Positions 10,407 to 26,786 of a stretch of DNA of 64,000 nt are shown piece after piece. Numbering within the stretch: the stretch's first letter is position 1; the number at the start of each line of letters is the position of its first letter. The DNA is from Apostichopus japonicus (lineage: Eukaryota; Echinodermata; Holothuroidea; Aspidochirotida; Stichopodidae), in NCBI RefSeq assembly GCF_037975245.1, contig NC_092561.1, positions 15,445,001 through 15,509,000 on the forward strand. The letters run 5' to 3'. The position numbers and the translations under genes were made by a program. The notes beneath the pieces are model-generated. The model made no database searches. It worked only from the letters and a program-made list of their open reading frames with translations, and was not told where the DNA came from.

Positions 10407-10623
10407 GATTAGGGGTTATGATTATGAGTTAGGGATAAGCTCACTTTGATTATTTATTAGTGAATTGCATCATGCACGAAGGGAATCACCAACCACCCAG
10501 CATAGAAGTAATAATAACAATAATAATGATAATCATTTAAAAAATAATAATAATAATAATAATGAGACGACAAGTTGCATGTTCGGAGGGAGAGAAAAAT
10601 CTGCTCTAACTGGTAGATATGAT

Positions 10624-10639
10624 GGCCCTTAAAAGAGCC
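10624..10639 (-). terminator. Histone 3' stem-loop of H3, unit 1
   Basis: Same element as 4853-4868. Confidence 0.93.
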
Positions 10640-10675
10640 GTTGGTTTTCGAGAATCCGTCGGAGACAGATACGAT

Positions 10676-11092
<417 letters not shown>

Positions 11093-11804
11093 TCAGTCTG
11101 TGTTCTATCAGTACAAAGATGTAATGAAGCACGGACTACAAGAAACCGCACGTTATAAGCAGCTCCCCTCAAACAACCCGCTAATCGCGTCACTCGACCT
11201 GTGCTCGATTCTGATTGGCCGAGTGCGACAGCCGCGAGTCGTTCTGATTAGCTAAGCGGCAATGGCAAATTTCAGCAGCCTAATTTAAGCGAACGGTAGT
11301 CAAAACTGCTCATGCCGGGCAGGAAAATGGTAGTCACTTTCATAAAGTATCTATTTCTTAGACTTTCTGCCATTTAAAATGACGGAAAATTGGTGAAAAC
11401 TCTTATCGAAAACCCTCGAGCTTCGCATTTGACAGTCAGTCAGCAATCCCCAATTGTGACGTCATGAACATTACCTTCGTCGATTGGTCAGATTAGGCTA
11501 ACACAGAGTTAGCGTCAAGTGTAATTTTACGTGTGATATTTTAACGAAATGACAGGGTGAAGCCAATATTCGACCATTCGGGACAAATTTGGCCTTATCG
11601 AATTCACCCCTCACCGATATTTCACCACATAGAACATCACACGACGAACAAGAAACGGCATCAAACTCCGCCGAGCTTCCATTCCCACGGGTTCTGATGC
11701 AGACATCGGGGTAGTTCGCTTACGTCCGTTCAAAACATCGCCTGCTTGACGGGTATCGCTAATATAATGCCACACATTGAGGGACTTTCTACATTTTACT
11801 GTGA

Positions 11805-12146
<342 letters not shown>

Positions 12147-12185
12147 ATGCATCTTTCCTGTCACGAAGACGAATCGAAATCCAAC

Positions 12186-12201
12186 GGCTCTTTTAAGGGC
12201 C
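12186..12201 (+). terminator. Histone 3' stem-loop of H4, unit 1
   Basis: Same element as 6415-6430. Confidence 0.93.
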
Positions 12202-13194
12202 ATCAAATATCCCCAGAGAGAGTTACTCATTCCTCTCCCTCGAAACATGCAATTCGTCGTCTTAATTCTTTTCTTTGTGTGAGTGAATGTATGTGTGTGT
12301 GTATGTATACGCCAGCATCGGGCAAAATAAGTTATATGCATAGGCAATTTTGCTAGAAATTTCAAAACACCGTAATTGAAATCCACCCCCTCCCTCAAGT
12401 GAAGTCCCCCCCCCCCTTTAGTAATCCCTACCTAATTGGCTCTCCAGTTCCGACCTCCTGTTTATTTATATAGACAACTTTCCCTAGAAAAAAAAAAACA
12501 AGTGTCTATTCTACAAAACTTCAATATTATCCCCGTAGGACCTCTTGCGAAGGTCGAGCAGGGGTAAACTCCTTTTATTTATACTCAAGTGAAGTCGGTT
12601 ATTATACGTAATAAAATTCTGCAACAACCCCCAGTTCACCAATACAGCAAACCAGTGAAGTTCTAAGACATACGACCCAACAAGCAAGACAATACGAACT
12701 TCCCCCACCCCTCCACCCCCCTCCCGAATCGCTACTTGTCCATTGAACACAATGCATGCACGACTGTACCGTTACACGATTAGTCCCAAATGTGAGACAA
12801 CATATCATTTGAAAATGCGCCCTTTTTTACCACTGCCAGAACAGTTTCCCTTGCCTCGGGCATTTTATTTGGCTCACGCGGTAGATCACTGGTAATGTGA
12901 GCCGAGGAAGTTACTTTTCCAAGCTCGTTCCCTTCGCTAGGCTTGGCGAGTCGATTACGTAACACGCATGCTATTGTTCCAGACTAATTAGCTAGAAAGG
13001 TGCAGAAGTTGACAGTGGCGAAAAATGAACGTCAGTCTTACTAAAGAGCGGATTTTCATATGTGGCTATGTCGCGATCATCGCAAGTGAAACTATTGAGT
13101 GTTTGTGTGTGGTGGGGGAGGACCTAGAGGTTATTTATCGTTATTGTTGGATTTATTATGGATTATTATGGATTCTAATACCTGCCTGTCTTGT

Positions 13195-13918
13195 CTCCTT
13201 ACACCGTACAAACCTAGCAGAACCCTACGGTCATCATCGCAGGAATTGCTCAAGGAGAAGAGAACAAGATGCAAGACCGGCGACAGAGCCTTCTCAGTCA
13301 GCGCTCCCAGAATGCCTATACCGAACTCTGTGAGTGTATGCATTTCTCTTACCACTTTTAAAAACTGCTTTGAAAGCATATTATGTTCGACTCGCTTTTA
13401 CTGTGTGATTGACTGTGTTTTAACTGTCATTGTGCATAGATACTACGTTTGGAACTAGTTACTTAATTCTGAACATTTGATTTTTTTAAATATTTATCTT
13501 TCATTTATTTAGTACGTTTAGACTCTATTTTGTATCGTTTAGTATTGGGTATTTGATCTGTTTTAGGATTTTGTAATAATTCTCATACTGTAATGTTTTT
13601 TTTTTTTTGTAATTTAAAAATTTTCATTTATTTACTACGTTTAGGGCTCTATTTTGTATCGTTTAGTATTTAGGCTTTTACAATAATTCTCTTACTGTAC
13701 TATAGTTCCTCATACTTATATATATTTAAACCTGGACTATGATTGAATCTATTTACATGCTTCTGAAATTGTTTTGGAGTATATGCGTTTTAGTATCGTT
13801 TAGTACGGGTGTGTTTTTTTTATATTGTTGCCTTTGGCTTTTACTTTTTTTCTCTTTTTTTTGCGCAGCTTTGCTGATTATGCGCTATATAAATATCACT
13901 TATTAATATTATTATTAT
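13195..13918 (+). mobile_element. LINE 3'-end remnant, unit 1
   Basis: Copy of the L2/CR1-like fragment at 7423-8146, amplified with the array and not inserted independently. Confidence 0.75.
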
Positions 13919-14073
13919 CGATAAATGGGCCCCAGAACGTGATCAACTACACGGTCAATGGCTTGAGAGTAACAGGTACATATGATACAATGTAAGATTA
14001 CTTAAAATAAGAGACAACGAAACTGCATGTTTGAGGAGGGGGAGATAAGTCTGCCGTTTCTGGAATATAGGAT

Positions 14074-14089
14074 GGCCCTTAAAAGAGCC
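14074..14089 (-). terminator. Histone 3' stem-loop of H2B, unit 1
   Basis: Same element as 8302-8317. Confidence 0.93.
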
Positions 14090-14124
14090 GTTGGATGTCG
14101 AGCCTTCTACACGAGAAGAACAAT

Positions 14125-14496
14125 CTACTTGGAGGTGGTGTACTTGGTGACAGCCTTGGTACCCTCTGAGACGGCATGCTTGGCGAGCTCACCAGGCAGC
14201 AACAGTCTGACGGCGGTCTGGACCTCCCGACTGGTGATGGTGGACTTCCTGTTGTAGTGGGCCAAACGGGAAGCTTCGGCGGCGATACGCTCGAAGATGT
14301 CGTTCACGAAGCTGTTCATGATAGACATAGCACGGCTAGAGATACCGGTGTCTGGGTGGACCTGCTTCATGACTTTGTAGATGTAGATACTGTAAGTCTC
14401 ACGCCTGGTCCTTCGCCTCTTCTTGTCTCCTGGGTTGCGAGGTGCCTTGGACTTGGCGGCCTTCTTTGCTCCCTTTCCTGCAGCTTTTGGTGCCAT
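14125..14496 (-). CDS. H2B: Histone H2B, unit 1
   Basis: Protein identical to 8353-8724. Divergent from H2A at 14861. Confidence 0.98.
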   Translation of the reverse strand: MAPKAAGKGAKKAAKSKAPRNPGDKKRRRTRRETYSIYIYKVMKQVHPDTGISSRAMSIMNSFVNDIFERIAAEASRLAHYNRKSTITSREVQTAVRLLLPGELAKHAVSEGTKAVTKYTTSK

Positions 14497-14860
14497 TTTG
14501 GACGTGAAGTTTTCGTTGCGATACGGTAAGTAAAGCGATGAATGAATGAGTGTCCTCCACGCTGCGAAATGTATTTATGACAGATTTGATATCACTTCAG
14601 CGAAGCAGAAAAACTTCCCATATTGACAAAGCACGTGCTATGCATTGCACAGCACACACGAGCTGGCCAATCACAATGCGGAAGCTTTTCTTAATTCTTT
14701 CACGCATTGTACGATCAGGGCAAAGGGTGGCATAGAATCCCCTCATAAGGGCACTGTGCTGTAGCTTTAGAGTCCGGACTACTTGAATGAGAGCTTTCCG
14801 GCAGGCAAATCATTTCTTTGATTCGTTTCAAGTCGAAAACATACCCAAATTTACTTCATC

Positions 14861-15241
14861 ATGACTGGCAGGGGCAAAGGTGGTAAGGCCAGGGCAAAGG
14901 CCAAGAGTCGATCTGCAAGAGCAGGGCTTCAATTCCCAGTAGGTCGTGTACACAGGTTCCTGCGAAGAGGAAATTACGCCCAGAGGATCGGCGCTGGCGC
15001 ACCCGTCTACCTGGCTGCCGTACTAGAGTACCTCGCCGCCGAGATCTTGGAATTGGCCGGTAACGCTGCACGTGACAACAAGAAGACCAGGATCATCCCC
15101 CGTCATCTCCAACTCGCCATCCGAAACGACGAGGAGTTGAACAAACTCTTGAGCGGAGTCACCATCGCCCAGGGAGGTGTTCTTCCAAACATCCAGGCTG
15201 TCCTTCTACCCAAGAAGACATCCGGAGGCAAGAAGGCTTAA
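14861..15241 (+). CDS. H2A: Histone H2A, unit 2
   Basis: Protein identical to 9089-9469. Stem-loop at 15280-15295. Confidence 0.98.
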   Translation: MTGRGKGGKARAKAKSRSARAGLQFPVGRVHRFLRRGNYAQRIGAGAPVYLAAVLEYLAAEILELAGNAARDNKKTRIIPRHLQLAIRNDEELNKLLSGVTIAQGGVLPNIQAVLLPKKTSGGKKA

Positions 15242-16146
15242 AGGGGAGGTTGCATTGCAATCGCCCATCGATTACCAACGGCTCTTTTAAGGGCCATCAA
15301 ATCACCCAGAAAGATATACTCATTCCTCTCCTCAAACATGCTTGCGTCAGTGTCTTATTTCTCCTTTTAAGTTAGATGTATCAGCTAGCTGCAACCCCAA
15401 TAATCGTGGGGCTTCGGACCCTCAGCCAAAAACCAAAGGTCAGAAACCCCAAGATTTGATTGAAAACTCCTGCTGGACAGAAAACTAACATCCCATAAAA
15501 AAAAAAAAAAAATAAAGAAAATATATATAATGTATGTAGGGAACTTTTCACATGATTTTGGCCGCAGGTTTTATGAATTAAGTATTTAGCAAGAGATCTT
15601 GGATTAGGGGATAAAGGGAACTTTATTATTATTATTATTATGAATAATTTTTGTAACTTTTTGGGTTTGAAATAAAAATAGATATTGTGTTTGGCTGCTT
15701 CAATGAGCTTACTGGTAGCAATGCATCTGGGGGTGTTAAGTCAGATCCTAAGGGCTTTGTTATTAATAGTCTTAGAAATTTGAAACTTGTAACAACTAAC
15801 GAGGCATATACTACCGCAAGTATTAATCGTTTCGCACCTTTCAATGTTATTAAGTCTGGAAATTTTTGTCGGTGTGTTACGTAATCAATTCGCAAAGCCA
15901 AGCCGAGGGAACGAGCATCAGCTCAAATTTTCCCCCGATCTACTGCGAGAGCCTATTGAAATGCCCGAGGCAGGTAAACTGTTATGGCAGTGGTATTAAA
16001 TTTAAGATCCGTGCTTTGAACGATAGAGATATTACTACGTTTTTAAGATTTACTTCTCTTGTATTGGAGATCGTTAACATACACGCTGATGTGTGTCAAC
16101 CCATGTTAACACGCTTATAATACAAAGGCGATTAGGATAGAGGATC

Positions 16147-16178
<32 letters not shown>

Positions 16179-16447
16179 GATTAGGGGTTATGATTATGAG
16201 TTAGGGATAAGCTCACTTTGATTATTTATTAGTGAATTGCATCATGCACGAAGGGAATCACCAACCACCCAGCATAGAAGTAATAATAACAATAATAATG
16301 ATAATCATTTAAAAAATAATAATAATAATAATAATGAGACGACAAGTTGCATGTTCGGAGGGAGAGAAAAATCTGCTCTAACTGGTAGATATGATGGCCC
16401 TTAAAAGAGCCGTTGGTTTTCGAGAATCCGTCGGAGACAGATACGAT

Positions 16448-16864
<417 letters not shown>

Positions 16865-17576
16865 TCAGTCTGTGTTCTATCAGTACAAAGATGTAATGAA
16901 GCACGGACTACAAGAAACCGCACGTTATAAGCAGCTCCCCTCAAACAACCCGCTAATCGCGTCACTCGACCTGTGCTCGATTCTGATTGGCCGAGTGCGA
17001 CAGCCGCGAGTCGTTCTGATTAGCTAAGCGGCAATGGCAAATTTCAGCAGCCTAATTTAAGCGAACGGTAGTCAAAACTGCTCATGCCGGGCAGGAAAAT
17101 GGTAGTCACTTTCATAAAGTATCTATTTCTTAGACTTTCTGCCATTTAAAATGACGGAAAATTGGTGAAAACTCTTATCGAAAACCCTCGAGCTTCGCAT
17201 TTGACAGTCAGTCAGCAATCCCCAATTGTGACGTCATGAACATTACCTTCGTCGATTGGTCAGATTAGGCTAACACAGAGTTAGCGTCAAGTGTAATTTT
17301 ACGTGTGATATTTTAACGAAATGACAGGGTGAAGCCAATATTCGACCATTCGGGACAAATTTGGCCTTATCGAATTCACCCCTCACCGATATTTCACCAC
17401 ATAGAACATCACACGACGAACAAGAAACGGCATCAAACTCCGCCGAGCTTCCATTCCCACGGGTTCTGATGCAGACATCGGGGTAGTTCGCTTACGTCCG
17501 TTCAAAACATCGCCTGCTTGACGGGTATCGCTAATATAATGCCACACATTGAGGGACTTTCTACATTTTACTGTGA

Positions 17577-17918
<342 letters not shown>

Positions 17919-18966
17919 ATGCATCTTTCCTGTCACGAAGACGAATCGAAATCCAACGGCTCTTTTAAGGGCCATCAAATATCCCCAGAGAGAGTTACTC
18001 ATTCCTCTCCCTCGAAACATGCAATTCGTCGTCTTAATTCTTTTCTTTGTGTGAGTGAATGTATGTGTGTGTGTATGTATACGCCAGCATCGGGCAAAAT
18101 AAGTTATATGCATAGGCAATTTTGCTAGAAATTTCAAAACACCGTAATTGAAATCCACCCCCTCCCTCAAGTGAAGTCCCCCCCCCCCTTTAGTAATCCC
18201 TACCTAATTGGCTCTCCAGTTCCGACCTCCTGTTTATTTATATAGACAACTTTCCCTAGAAAAAAAAAAACAAGTGTCTATTCTACAAAACTTCAATATT
18301 ATCCCCGTAGGACCTCTTGCGAAGGTCGAGCAGGGGTAAACTCCTTTTATTTATACTCAAGTGAAGTCGGTTATTATACGTAATAAAATTCTGCAACAAC
18401 CCCCAGTTCACCAATACAGCAAACCAGTGAAGTTCTAAGACATACGACCCAACAAGCAAGACAATACGAACTTCCCCCACCCCTCCACCCCCCTCCCGAA
18501 TCGCTACTTGTCCATTGAACACAATGCATGCACGACTGTACCGTTACACGATTAGTCCCAAATGTGAGACAACATATCATTTGAAAATGCGCCCTTTTTT
18601 ACCACTGCCAGAACAGTTTCCCTTGCCTCGGGCATTTTATTTGGCTCACGCGGTAGATCACTGGTAATGTGAGCCGAGGAAGTTACTTTTCCAAGCTCGT
18701 TCCCTTCGCTAGGCTTGGCGAGTCGATTACGTAACACGCATGCTATTGTTCCAGACTAATTAGCTAGAAAGGTGCAGAAGTTGACAGTGGCGAAAAATGA
18801 ACGTCAGTCTTACTAAAGAGCGGATTTTCATATGTGGCTATGTCGCGATCATCGCAAGTGAAACTATTGAGTGTTTGTGTGTGGTGGGGGAGGACCTAGA
18901 GGTTATTTATCGTTATTGTTGGATTTATTATGGATTATTATGGATTCTAATACCTGCCTGTCTTGT

Positions 18967-19690
18967 CTCCTTACACCGTACAAACCTAGCAGAACCCTAC
19001 GGTCATCATCGCAGGAATTGCTCAAGGAGAAGAGAACAAGATGCAAGACCGGCGACAGAGCCTTCTCAGTCAGCGCTCCCAGAATGCCTATACCGAACTC
19101 TGTGAGTGTATGCATTTCTCTTACCACTTTTAAAAACTGCTTTGAAAGCATATTATGTTCGACTCGCTTTTACTGTGTGATTGACTGTGTTTTAACTGTC
19201 ATTGTGCATAGATACTACGTTTGGAACTAGTTACTTAATTCTGAACATTTGATTTTTTTAAATATTTATCTTTCATTTATTTAGTACGTTTAGACTCTAT
19301 TTTGTATCGTTTAGTATTGGGTATTTGATCTGTTTTAGGATTTTGTAATAATTCTCATACTGTAATGTTTTTTTTTTTTTGTAATTTAAAAATTTTCATT
19401 TATTTACTACGTTTAGGGCTCTATTTTGTATCGTTTAGTATTTAGGCTTTTACAATAATTCTCTTACTGTACTATAGTTCCTCATACTTATATATATTTA
19501 AACCTGGACTATGATTGAATCTATTTACATGCTTCTGAAATTGTTTTGGAGTATATGCGTTTTAGTATCGTTTAGTACGGGTGTGTTTTTTTTATATTGT
19601 TGCCTTTGGCTTTTACTTTTTTTCTCTTTTTTTTGCGCAGCTTTGCTGATTATGCGCTATATAAATATCACTTATTAATATTATTATTAT
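18967..19690 (+). mobile_element. LINE 3'-end remnant, unit 2
   Basis: Copy of 7423-8146. Confidence 0.75.
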
Positions 19691-19896
19691 CGATAAATGG
19701 GCCCCAGAACGTGATCAACTACACGGTCAATGGCTTGAGAGTAACAGGTACATATGATACAATGTAAGATTACTTAAAATAAGAGACAACGAAACTGCAT
19801 GTTTGAGGAGGGGGAGATAAGTCTGCCGTTTCTGGAATATAGGATGGCCCTTAAAAGAGCCGTTGGATGTCGAGCCTTCTACACGAGAAGAACAAT

Positions 19897-20268
19897 CTAC
19901 TTGGAGGTGGTGTACTTGGTGACAGCCTTGGTACCCTCTGAGACGGCATGCTTGGCGAGCTCACCAGGCAGCAACAGTCTGACGGCGGTCTGGACCTCCC
20001 GACTGGTGATGGTGGACTTCCTGTTGTAGTGGGCCAAACGGGAAGCTTCGGCGGCGATACGCTCGAAGATGTCGTTCACGAAGCTGTTCATGATAGACAT
20101 AGCACGGCTAGAGATACCGGTGTCTGGGTGGACCTGCTTCATGACTTTGTAGATGTAGATACTGTAAGTCTCACGCCTGGTCCTTCGCCTCTTCTTGTCT
20201 CCTGGGTTGCGAGGTGCCTTGGACTTGGCGGCCTTCTTTGCTCCCTTTCCTGCAGCTTTTGGTGCCAT
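19897..20268 (-). CDS. H2B: Histone H2B, unit 2
   Basis: Protein identical to 8353-8724. Stem-loop at 19846-19861 (minus). Its promoter region carries the A-to-T variant at 20392 that is otherwise seen only before the H2A at 37950. Confidence 0.98.
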   Translation of the reverse strand: MAPKAAGKGAKKAAKSKAPRNPGDKKRRRTRRETYSIYIYKVMKQVHPDTGISSRAMSIMNSFVNDIFERIAAEASRLAHYNRKSTITSREVQTAVRLLLPGELAKHAVSEGTKAVTKYTTSK

Positions 20269-20632
20269 TTTGGACGTGAAGTTTTCGTTGCGATACGGTA
20301 AGTAAAGCGATGAATGAATGAGTGTCCTCCACGCTGCGAAATGTATTTATGACAGATTTGATATCACTTCAGCGAAGCAGAAAAACTTCCCTTATTGACA
20401 AAGCACGTGCTATGCATTGCACAGCACACACGAGCTGGCCAATCACAATGCGGAAGCTTTTCTTAATTCTTTCACGCATTGTACGATCAGGGCAAAGGGT
20501 GGCATAGAATCCCCTCATAAGGGCACTGTGCTGTAGCTTTAGAGTCCGGACTACTTGAATGAGAGCTTTCCGGCAGGCAAATCATTTCTTTGATTCGTTT
20601 CAAGTCGAAAACATACCCAAATTTACTTCATC

Positions 20633-21013
20633 ATGACTGGCAGGGGCAAAGGTGGTAAGGCCAGGGCAAAGGCCAAGAGTCGATCTGCAAGAGCAGGGCT
20701 TCAATTCCCAGTAGGTCGTGTACACAGGTTCCTGCGAAGAGGAAATTACGCCCAGAGGATCGGCGCTGGCGCACCCGTCTACCTGGCTGCCGTACTAGAG
20801 TACCTCGCCGCCGAGATCTTGGAATTGGCCGGTAACGCTGCACGTGACAACAAGAAGACCAGGATCATCCCCCGTCATCTCCAACTCGCCATCCGAAACG
20901 ACGAGGAGTTGAACAAACTCTTGAGCGGAGTCACCATCGCCCAGGGAGGTGTTCTTCCAAACATCCAGGCTGTCCTTCTACCCAAGAAGACATCCGGAGG
21001 CAAGAAGGCTTAA
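20633..21013 (+). CDS. H2A: Histone H2A, unit 3
   Basis: Protein identical to 9089-9469. Stem-loop at 21052-21067. The downstream spacer has the A-to-G variant at 21299, shared only with unit 6. Confidence 0.98.
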   Translation: MTGRGKGGKARAKAKSRSARAGLQFPVGRVHRFLRRGNYAQRIGAGAPVYLAAVLEYLAAEILELAGNAARDNKKTRIIPRHLQLAIRNDEELNKLLSGVTIAQGGVLPNIQAVLLPKKTSGGKKA

Positions 21014-21918
21014 AGGGGAGGTTGCATTGCAATCGCCCATCGATTACCAACGGCTCTTTTAAGGGCCATCAAATCACCCAGAAAGATATACTCATTCCTC
21101 TCCTCAAACATGCTTGCGTCAGTGTCTTATTTCTCCTTTTAAGTTAGATGTATCAGCTAGCTGCAACCCCAATAATCGTGGGGCTTCGGACCCTCAGCCA
21201 AAAACCAAAGGTCAGAAACCCCAAGATTTGATTGAAAACTCCTGCTGGACAGAAAACTAACATCCCATAAAAAAAAAAAAAAAATAAAGAAAATATATGT
21301 AATGTATGTAGGGAACTTTTCACATGATTTTGGCCGCAGGTTTTATGAATTAAGTATTTAGCAAGAGATCTTGGATTAGGGGATAAAGGGAACTTTATTA
21401 TTATTATTATTATGAATAATTTTTGTAACTTTTTGGGTTTGAAATAAAAATAGATATTGTGTTTGGCTGCTTCAATGAGCTTACTGGTAGCAATGCATCT
21501 GGGGGTGTTAAGTCAGATCCTAAGGGCTTTGTTATTAATAGTCTTAGAAATTTGAAACTTGTAACAACTAACGAGGCATATACTACCGCAAGTATTAATC
21601 GTTTCGCACCTTTCAATGTTATTAAGTCTGGAAATTTTTGTCGGTGTGTTACGTAATCAATTCGCAAAGCCAAGCCGAGGGAACGAGCATCAGCTCAAAT
21701 TTTCCCCCGATCTACTGCGAGAGCCTATTGAAATGCCCGAGGCAGGTAAACTGTTATGGCAGTGGTATTAAATTTAAGATCCGTGCTTTGAACGATAGAG
21801 ATATTACTACGTTTTTAAGATTTACTTCTCTTGTATTGGAGATCGTTAACATACACGCTGATGTGTGTCAACCCATGTTAACACGCTTATAATACAAAGG
21901 CGATTAGGATAGAGGATC

Positions 21919-21950
<32 letters not shown>

Positions 21951-22219
21951 GATTAGGGGTTATGATTATGAGTTAGGGATAAGCTCACTTTGATTATTTA
22001 TTAGTGAATTGCATCATGCACGAAGGGAATCACCAACCACCCAGCATAGAAGTAATAATAACAATAATAATGATAATCATTTAAAAAATAATAATAATAA
22101 TAATAATGAGACGACAAGTTGCATGTTCGGAGGGAGAGAAAAATCTGCTCTAACTGGTAGATATGATGGCCCTTAAAAGAGCCGTTGGTTTTCGAGAATC
22201 CGTCGGAGACAGATACGAT

Positions 22220-22636
<417 letters not shown>

Positions 22637-23348
22637 TCAGTCTGTGTTCTATCAGTACAAAGATGTAATGAAGCACGGACTACAAGAAACCGCACGTTAT
22701 AAGCAGCTCCCCTCAAACAACCCGCTAATCGCGTCACTCGACCTGTGCTCGATTCTGATTGGCCGAGTGCGACAGCCGCGAGTCGTTCTGATTAGCTAAG
22801 CGGCAATGGCAAATTTCAGCAGCCTAATTTAAGCGAACGGTAGTCAAAACTGCTCATGCCGGGCAGGAAAATGGTAGTCACTTTCATAAAGTATCTATTT
22901 CTTAGACTTTCTGCCATTTAAAATGACGGAAAATTGGTGAAAACTCTTATCGAAAACCCTCGAGCTTCGCATTTGACAGTCAGTCAGCAATCCCCAATTG
23001 TGACGTCATGAACATTACCTTCGTCGATTGGTCAGATTAGGCTAACACAGAGTTAGCGTCAAGTGTAATTTTACGTGTGATATTTTAACGAAATGACAGG
23101 GTGAAGCCAATATTCGACCATTCGGGACAAATTTGGCCTTATCGAATTCACCCCTCACCGATATTTCACCACATAGAACATCACACGACGAACAAGAAAC
23201 GGCATCAAACTCCGCCGAGCTTCCATTCCCACGGGTTCTGATGCAGACATCGGGGTAGTTCGCTTACGTCCGTTCAAAACATCGCCTGCTTGACGGGTAT
23301 CGCTAATATAATGCCACACATTGAGGGACTTTCTACATTTTACTGTGA

Positions 23349-23690
<342 letters not shown>

Positions 23691-24739
23691 ATGCATCTTT
23701 CCTGTCACGAAGACGAATCGAAATCCAACGGCTCTTTTAAGGGCCATCAAATATCCCCAGAGAGAGTTACTCATTCCTCTCCCTCGAAACATGCAATTCG
23801 TCGTCTTAATTCTTTTCTTTGTGTGAGTGAATGTATGTGTGTGTGTATGTATACGCCAGCATCGGGCAAAATAAGTTATATGCATAGGCAATTTTGCTAG
23901 AAATTTCAAAACACCGTAATTGAAATCCACCCCCTCCCTCAAGTGAAGTCCCCCCCCCCCCTTTAGTAATCCCTACCTAATTGGCTCTCCAGTTCCGACC
24001 TCCTGTTTATTTATATAGACAACTTTCCCTAGAAAAAAAAAAACAAGTGTCTATTCTACAAAACTTCAATATTATCCCCGTAGGACCTCCTGCGAAGGTC
24101 GAGCAGGGGTAAACTCCTTTTATTTATACTCAAGTGAAGTCGGTTATTATACGTAATAAAATTCTGCAACAACCCCCAGTTCACCAATACAGCAAACCAG
24201 TGAAGTTCTAAGACATACGACCCAACAAGCAAGACAATACGAACTTCCCCCACCCCTCCACCCCCCTCCCGAATCGCTACTTGTCCATTGAACACAATGC
24301 ATGCACGACTGTACCGTTACACGATTAGTCCCAAATGTGAGACAACATATCATTTGAAAATGCGCCCTTTTTTACCACTGCCAGAACAGTTTCCCTTGCC
24401 TCGGGCATTTTATTTGGCTCACGCGGTAGATCACTGGTAATGTGAGCCGAGGAAGTTACTTTTCCAAGCTCGTTCCCTTCGCTAGGCTTGGCGAGTCGAT
24501 TACGTAACACGCATGCTATTGTTCCAGACTAATTAGCTAGAAAGGTGCAGAAGTTGACAGTGGCGAAAAATGAACGTCAGTCTTACTAAAGAGCGGATTT
24601 TCATATGTGGCTATGTCGCGATCATCGCAAGTGAAACTATTGAGTGTTTGTGTGTGGTGGGGGAGGACCTAGAGGTTATTTATCGTTATTGTTGGATTTA
24701 TTATGGATTATTATGGATTCTAATACCTGCCTGTCTTGT

Positions 24740-25463
24740 CTCCTTACACCGTACAAACCTAGCAGAACCCTACGGTCATCATCGCAGGAATTGCTCAAGG
24801 AGAAGAGAACAAGATGCAAGACCGGCGACAGAGCCTTCTCAGTCAGCGCTCCCAGAATGCCTATACCGAACTCTGTGAGTGTATGCATTTCTCTTACCAC
24901 TTTTAAAAACTGCTTTGAAAGCATATTATGTTCGACTCGCTTTTACTGTGTGATTGACTGTGTTTTAACTGTCATTGTGCATAGATACTACGTTTGGAAC
25001 TAGTTACTTAATTCTGAACATTTGATTTTTTTAAATATTTATCTTTCATTTATTTAGTACGTTTAGACTCTATTTTGTATCGTTTAGTATTGGGTATTTG
25101 ATCTGTTTTAGGATTTTGTAATAATTCTCATACTGTAATGTTTTTTTTTTTTTGTAATTTAAAAATTTTCATTTATTTACTACGTTTAGGGCTCTATTTT
25201 GTATCGTTTAGTATTTAGGCTTTTACAATAATTCTCTTACTGTACTATAGTTCCTCATACTTATATATATTTAAACCTGGACTATGATTGAATCTATTTA
25301 CATGCTTCTGAAATTGTTTTGGAGTATATGCGTTTTAGTATCGTTTAGTACGGGTGTGTTTTTTTTATATTGTTGCCTTTGGCTTTTACTTTTTTTCTCT
25401 TTTTTTTGCGCAGCTTTGCTGATTATGCGCTATATAAATATCACTTATTAATATTATTATTAT
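24740..25463 (+). mobile_element. LINE 3'-end remnant, unit 3
   Basis: Copy of 7423-8146. Confidence 0.75.
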
Positions 25464-25669
25464 CGATAAATGGGCCCCAGAACGTGATCAACTACACGGT
25501 CAATGGCTTGAGAGTAACAGGTACATATGATACAATGTAAGATTACTTAAAATAAGAGACAACGAAACTGCATGTTTGAGGAGGGGGAGATAAGTCTGCC
25601 GTTTCTGGAATATAGGATGGCCCTTAAAAGAGCCGTTGGATGTCGAGCCTTCTACACGAGAAGAACAAT

Positions 25670-26041
25670 CTACTTGGAGGTGGTGTACTTGGTGACAGCC
25701 TTGGTACCCTCTGAGACGGCATGCTTGGCGAGCTCACCAGGCAGCAACAGTCTGACGGCGGTCTGGACCTCCCGACTGGTGATGGTGGACTTCCTGTTGT
25801 AGTGGGCCAAACGGGAAGCTTCGGCGGCGATACGCTCGAAGATGTCGTTCACGAAGCTGTTCATGATAGACATAGCACGGCTAGAGATACCGGTGTCTGG
25901 GTGGACCTGCTTCATGACTTTGTAGATGTAGATACTGTAAGTCTCACGCCTGGTCCTTCGCCTCTTCTTGTCTCCTGGGTTGCGAGGTGCCTTGGACTTG
26001 GCGGCCTTCTTTGCTCCCTTTCCTGCAGCTTTTGGTGCCAT
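25670..26041 (-). CDS. H2B: Histone H2B, unit 3
   Basis: Protein identical to 8353-8724. Stem-loop at 25619-25634 (minus). Confidence 0.98.
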   Translation of the reverse strand: MAPKAAGKGAKKAAKSKAPRNPGDKKRRRTRRETYSIYIYKVMKQVHPDTGISSRAMSIMNSFVNDIFERIAAEASRLAHYNRKSTITSREVQTAVRLLLPGELAKHAVSEGTKAVTKYTTSK

Positions 26042-26405
26042 TTTGGACGTGAAGTTTTCGTTGCGATACGGTAAGTAAAGCGATGAATGAATGAGTGTCC
26101 TCCACGCTGCGAAATGTATTTATGACAGATTTGATATCACTTCAGCGAAGCAGAAAAACTTCCCATATTGACAAAGCACGTGCTATGCATTGCACAGCAC
26201 ACACGAGCTGGCCAATCACAATGCGGAAGCTTTTCTTAATTCTTTCACGCATTGTACGATCAGGGCAAAGGGTGGCATAGAATCCCCTCATAAGGGCACT
26301 GTGCTGTAGCTTTAGAGTCCGGACTACTTGAATGAGAGCTTTCCGGCAGGCAAATCATTTCTTTGATTCGTTTCAAGTCGAAAACATACCCAAATTTACT
26401 TCATC

Positions 26406-26786
26406 ATGACTGGCAGGGGCAAAGGTGGTAAGGCCAGGGCAAAGGCCAAGAGTCGATCTGCAAGAGCAGGGCTTCAATTCCCAGTAGGTCGTGTACACAG
26501 GTTCCTGCGAAGAGGAAATTACGCCCAGAGGATCGGCGCTGGCGCACCCGTCTACCTGGCTGCCGTACTAGAGTACCTCGCCGCCGAGATCTTGGAATTG
26601 GCCGGTAACGCTGCACGTGACAACAAGAAGACCAGGATCATCCCCCGTCATCTCCAACTCGCCATCCGAAACGACGAGGAGTTGAACAAACTCTTGAGCG
26701 GAGTCACCATCGCCCAGGGAGGTGTTCTTCCAAACATCCAGGCTGTCCTTCTACCCAAGAAGACATCCGGAGGCAAGAAGGCTTAA
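26406..26786 (+). CDS. H2A: Histone H2A, unit 4
   Basis: Protein identical to 9089-9469. Stem-loop at 26825-26840. Confidence 0.98.
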   Translation: MTGRGKGGKARAKAKSRSARAGLQFPVGRVHRFLRRGNYAQRIGAGAPVYLAAVLEYLAAEILELAGNAARDNKKTRIIPRHLQLAIRNDEELNKLLSGVTIAQGGVLPNIQAVLLPKKTSGGKKA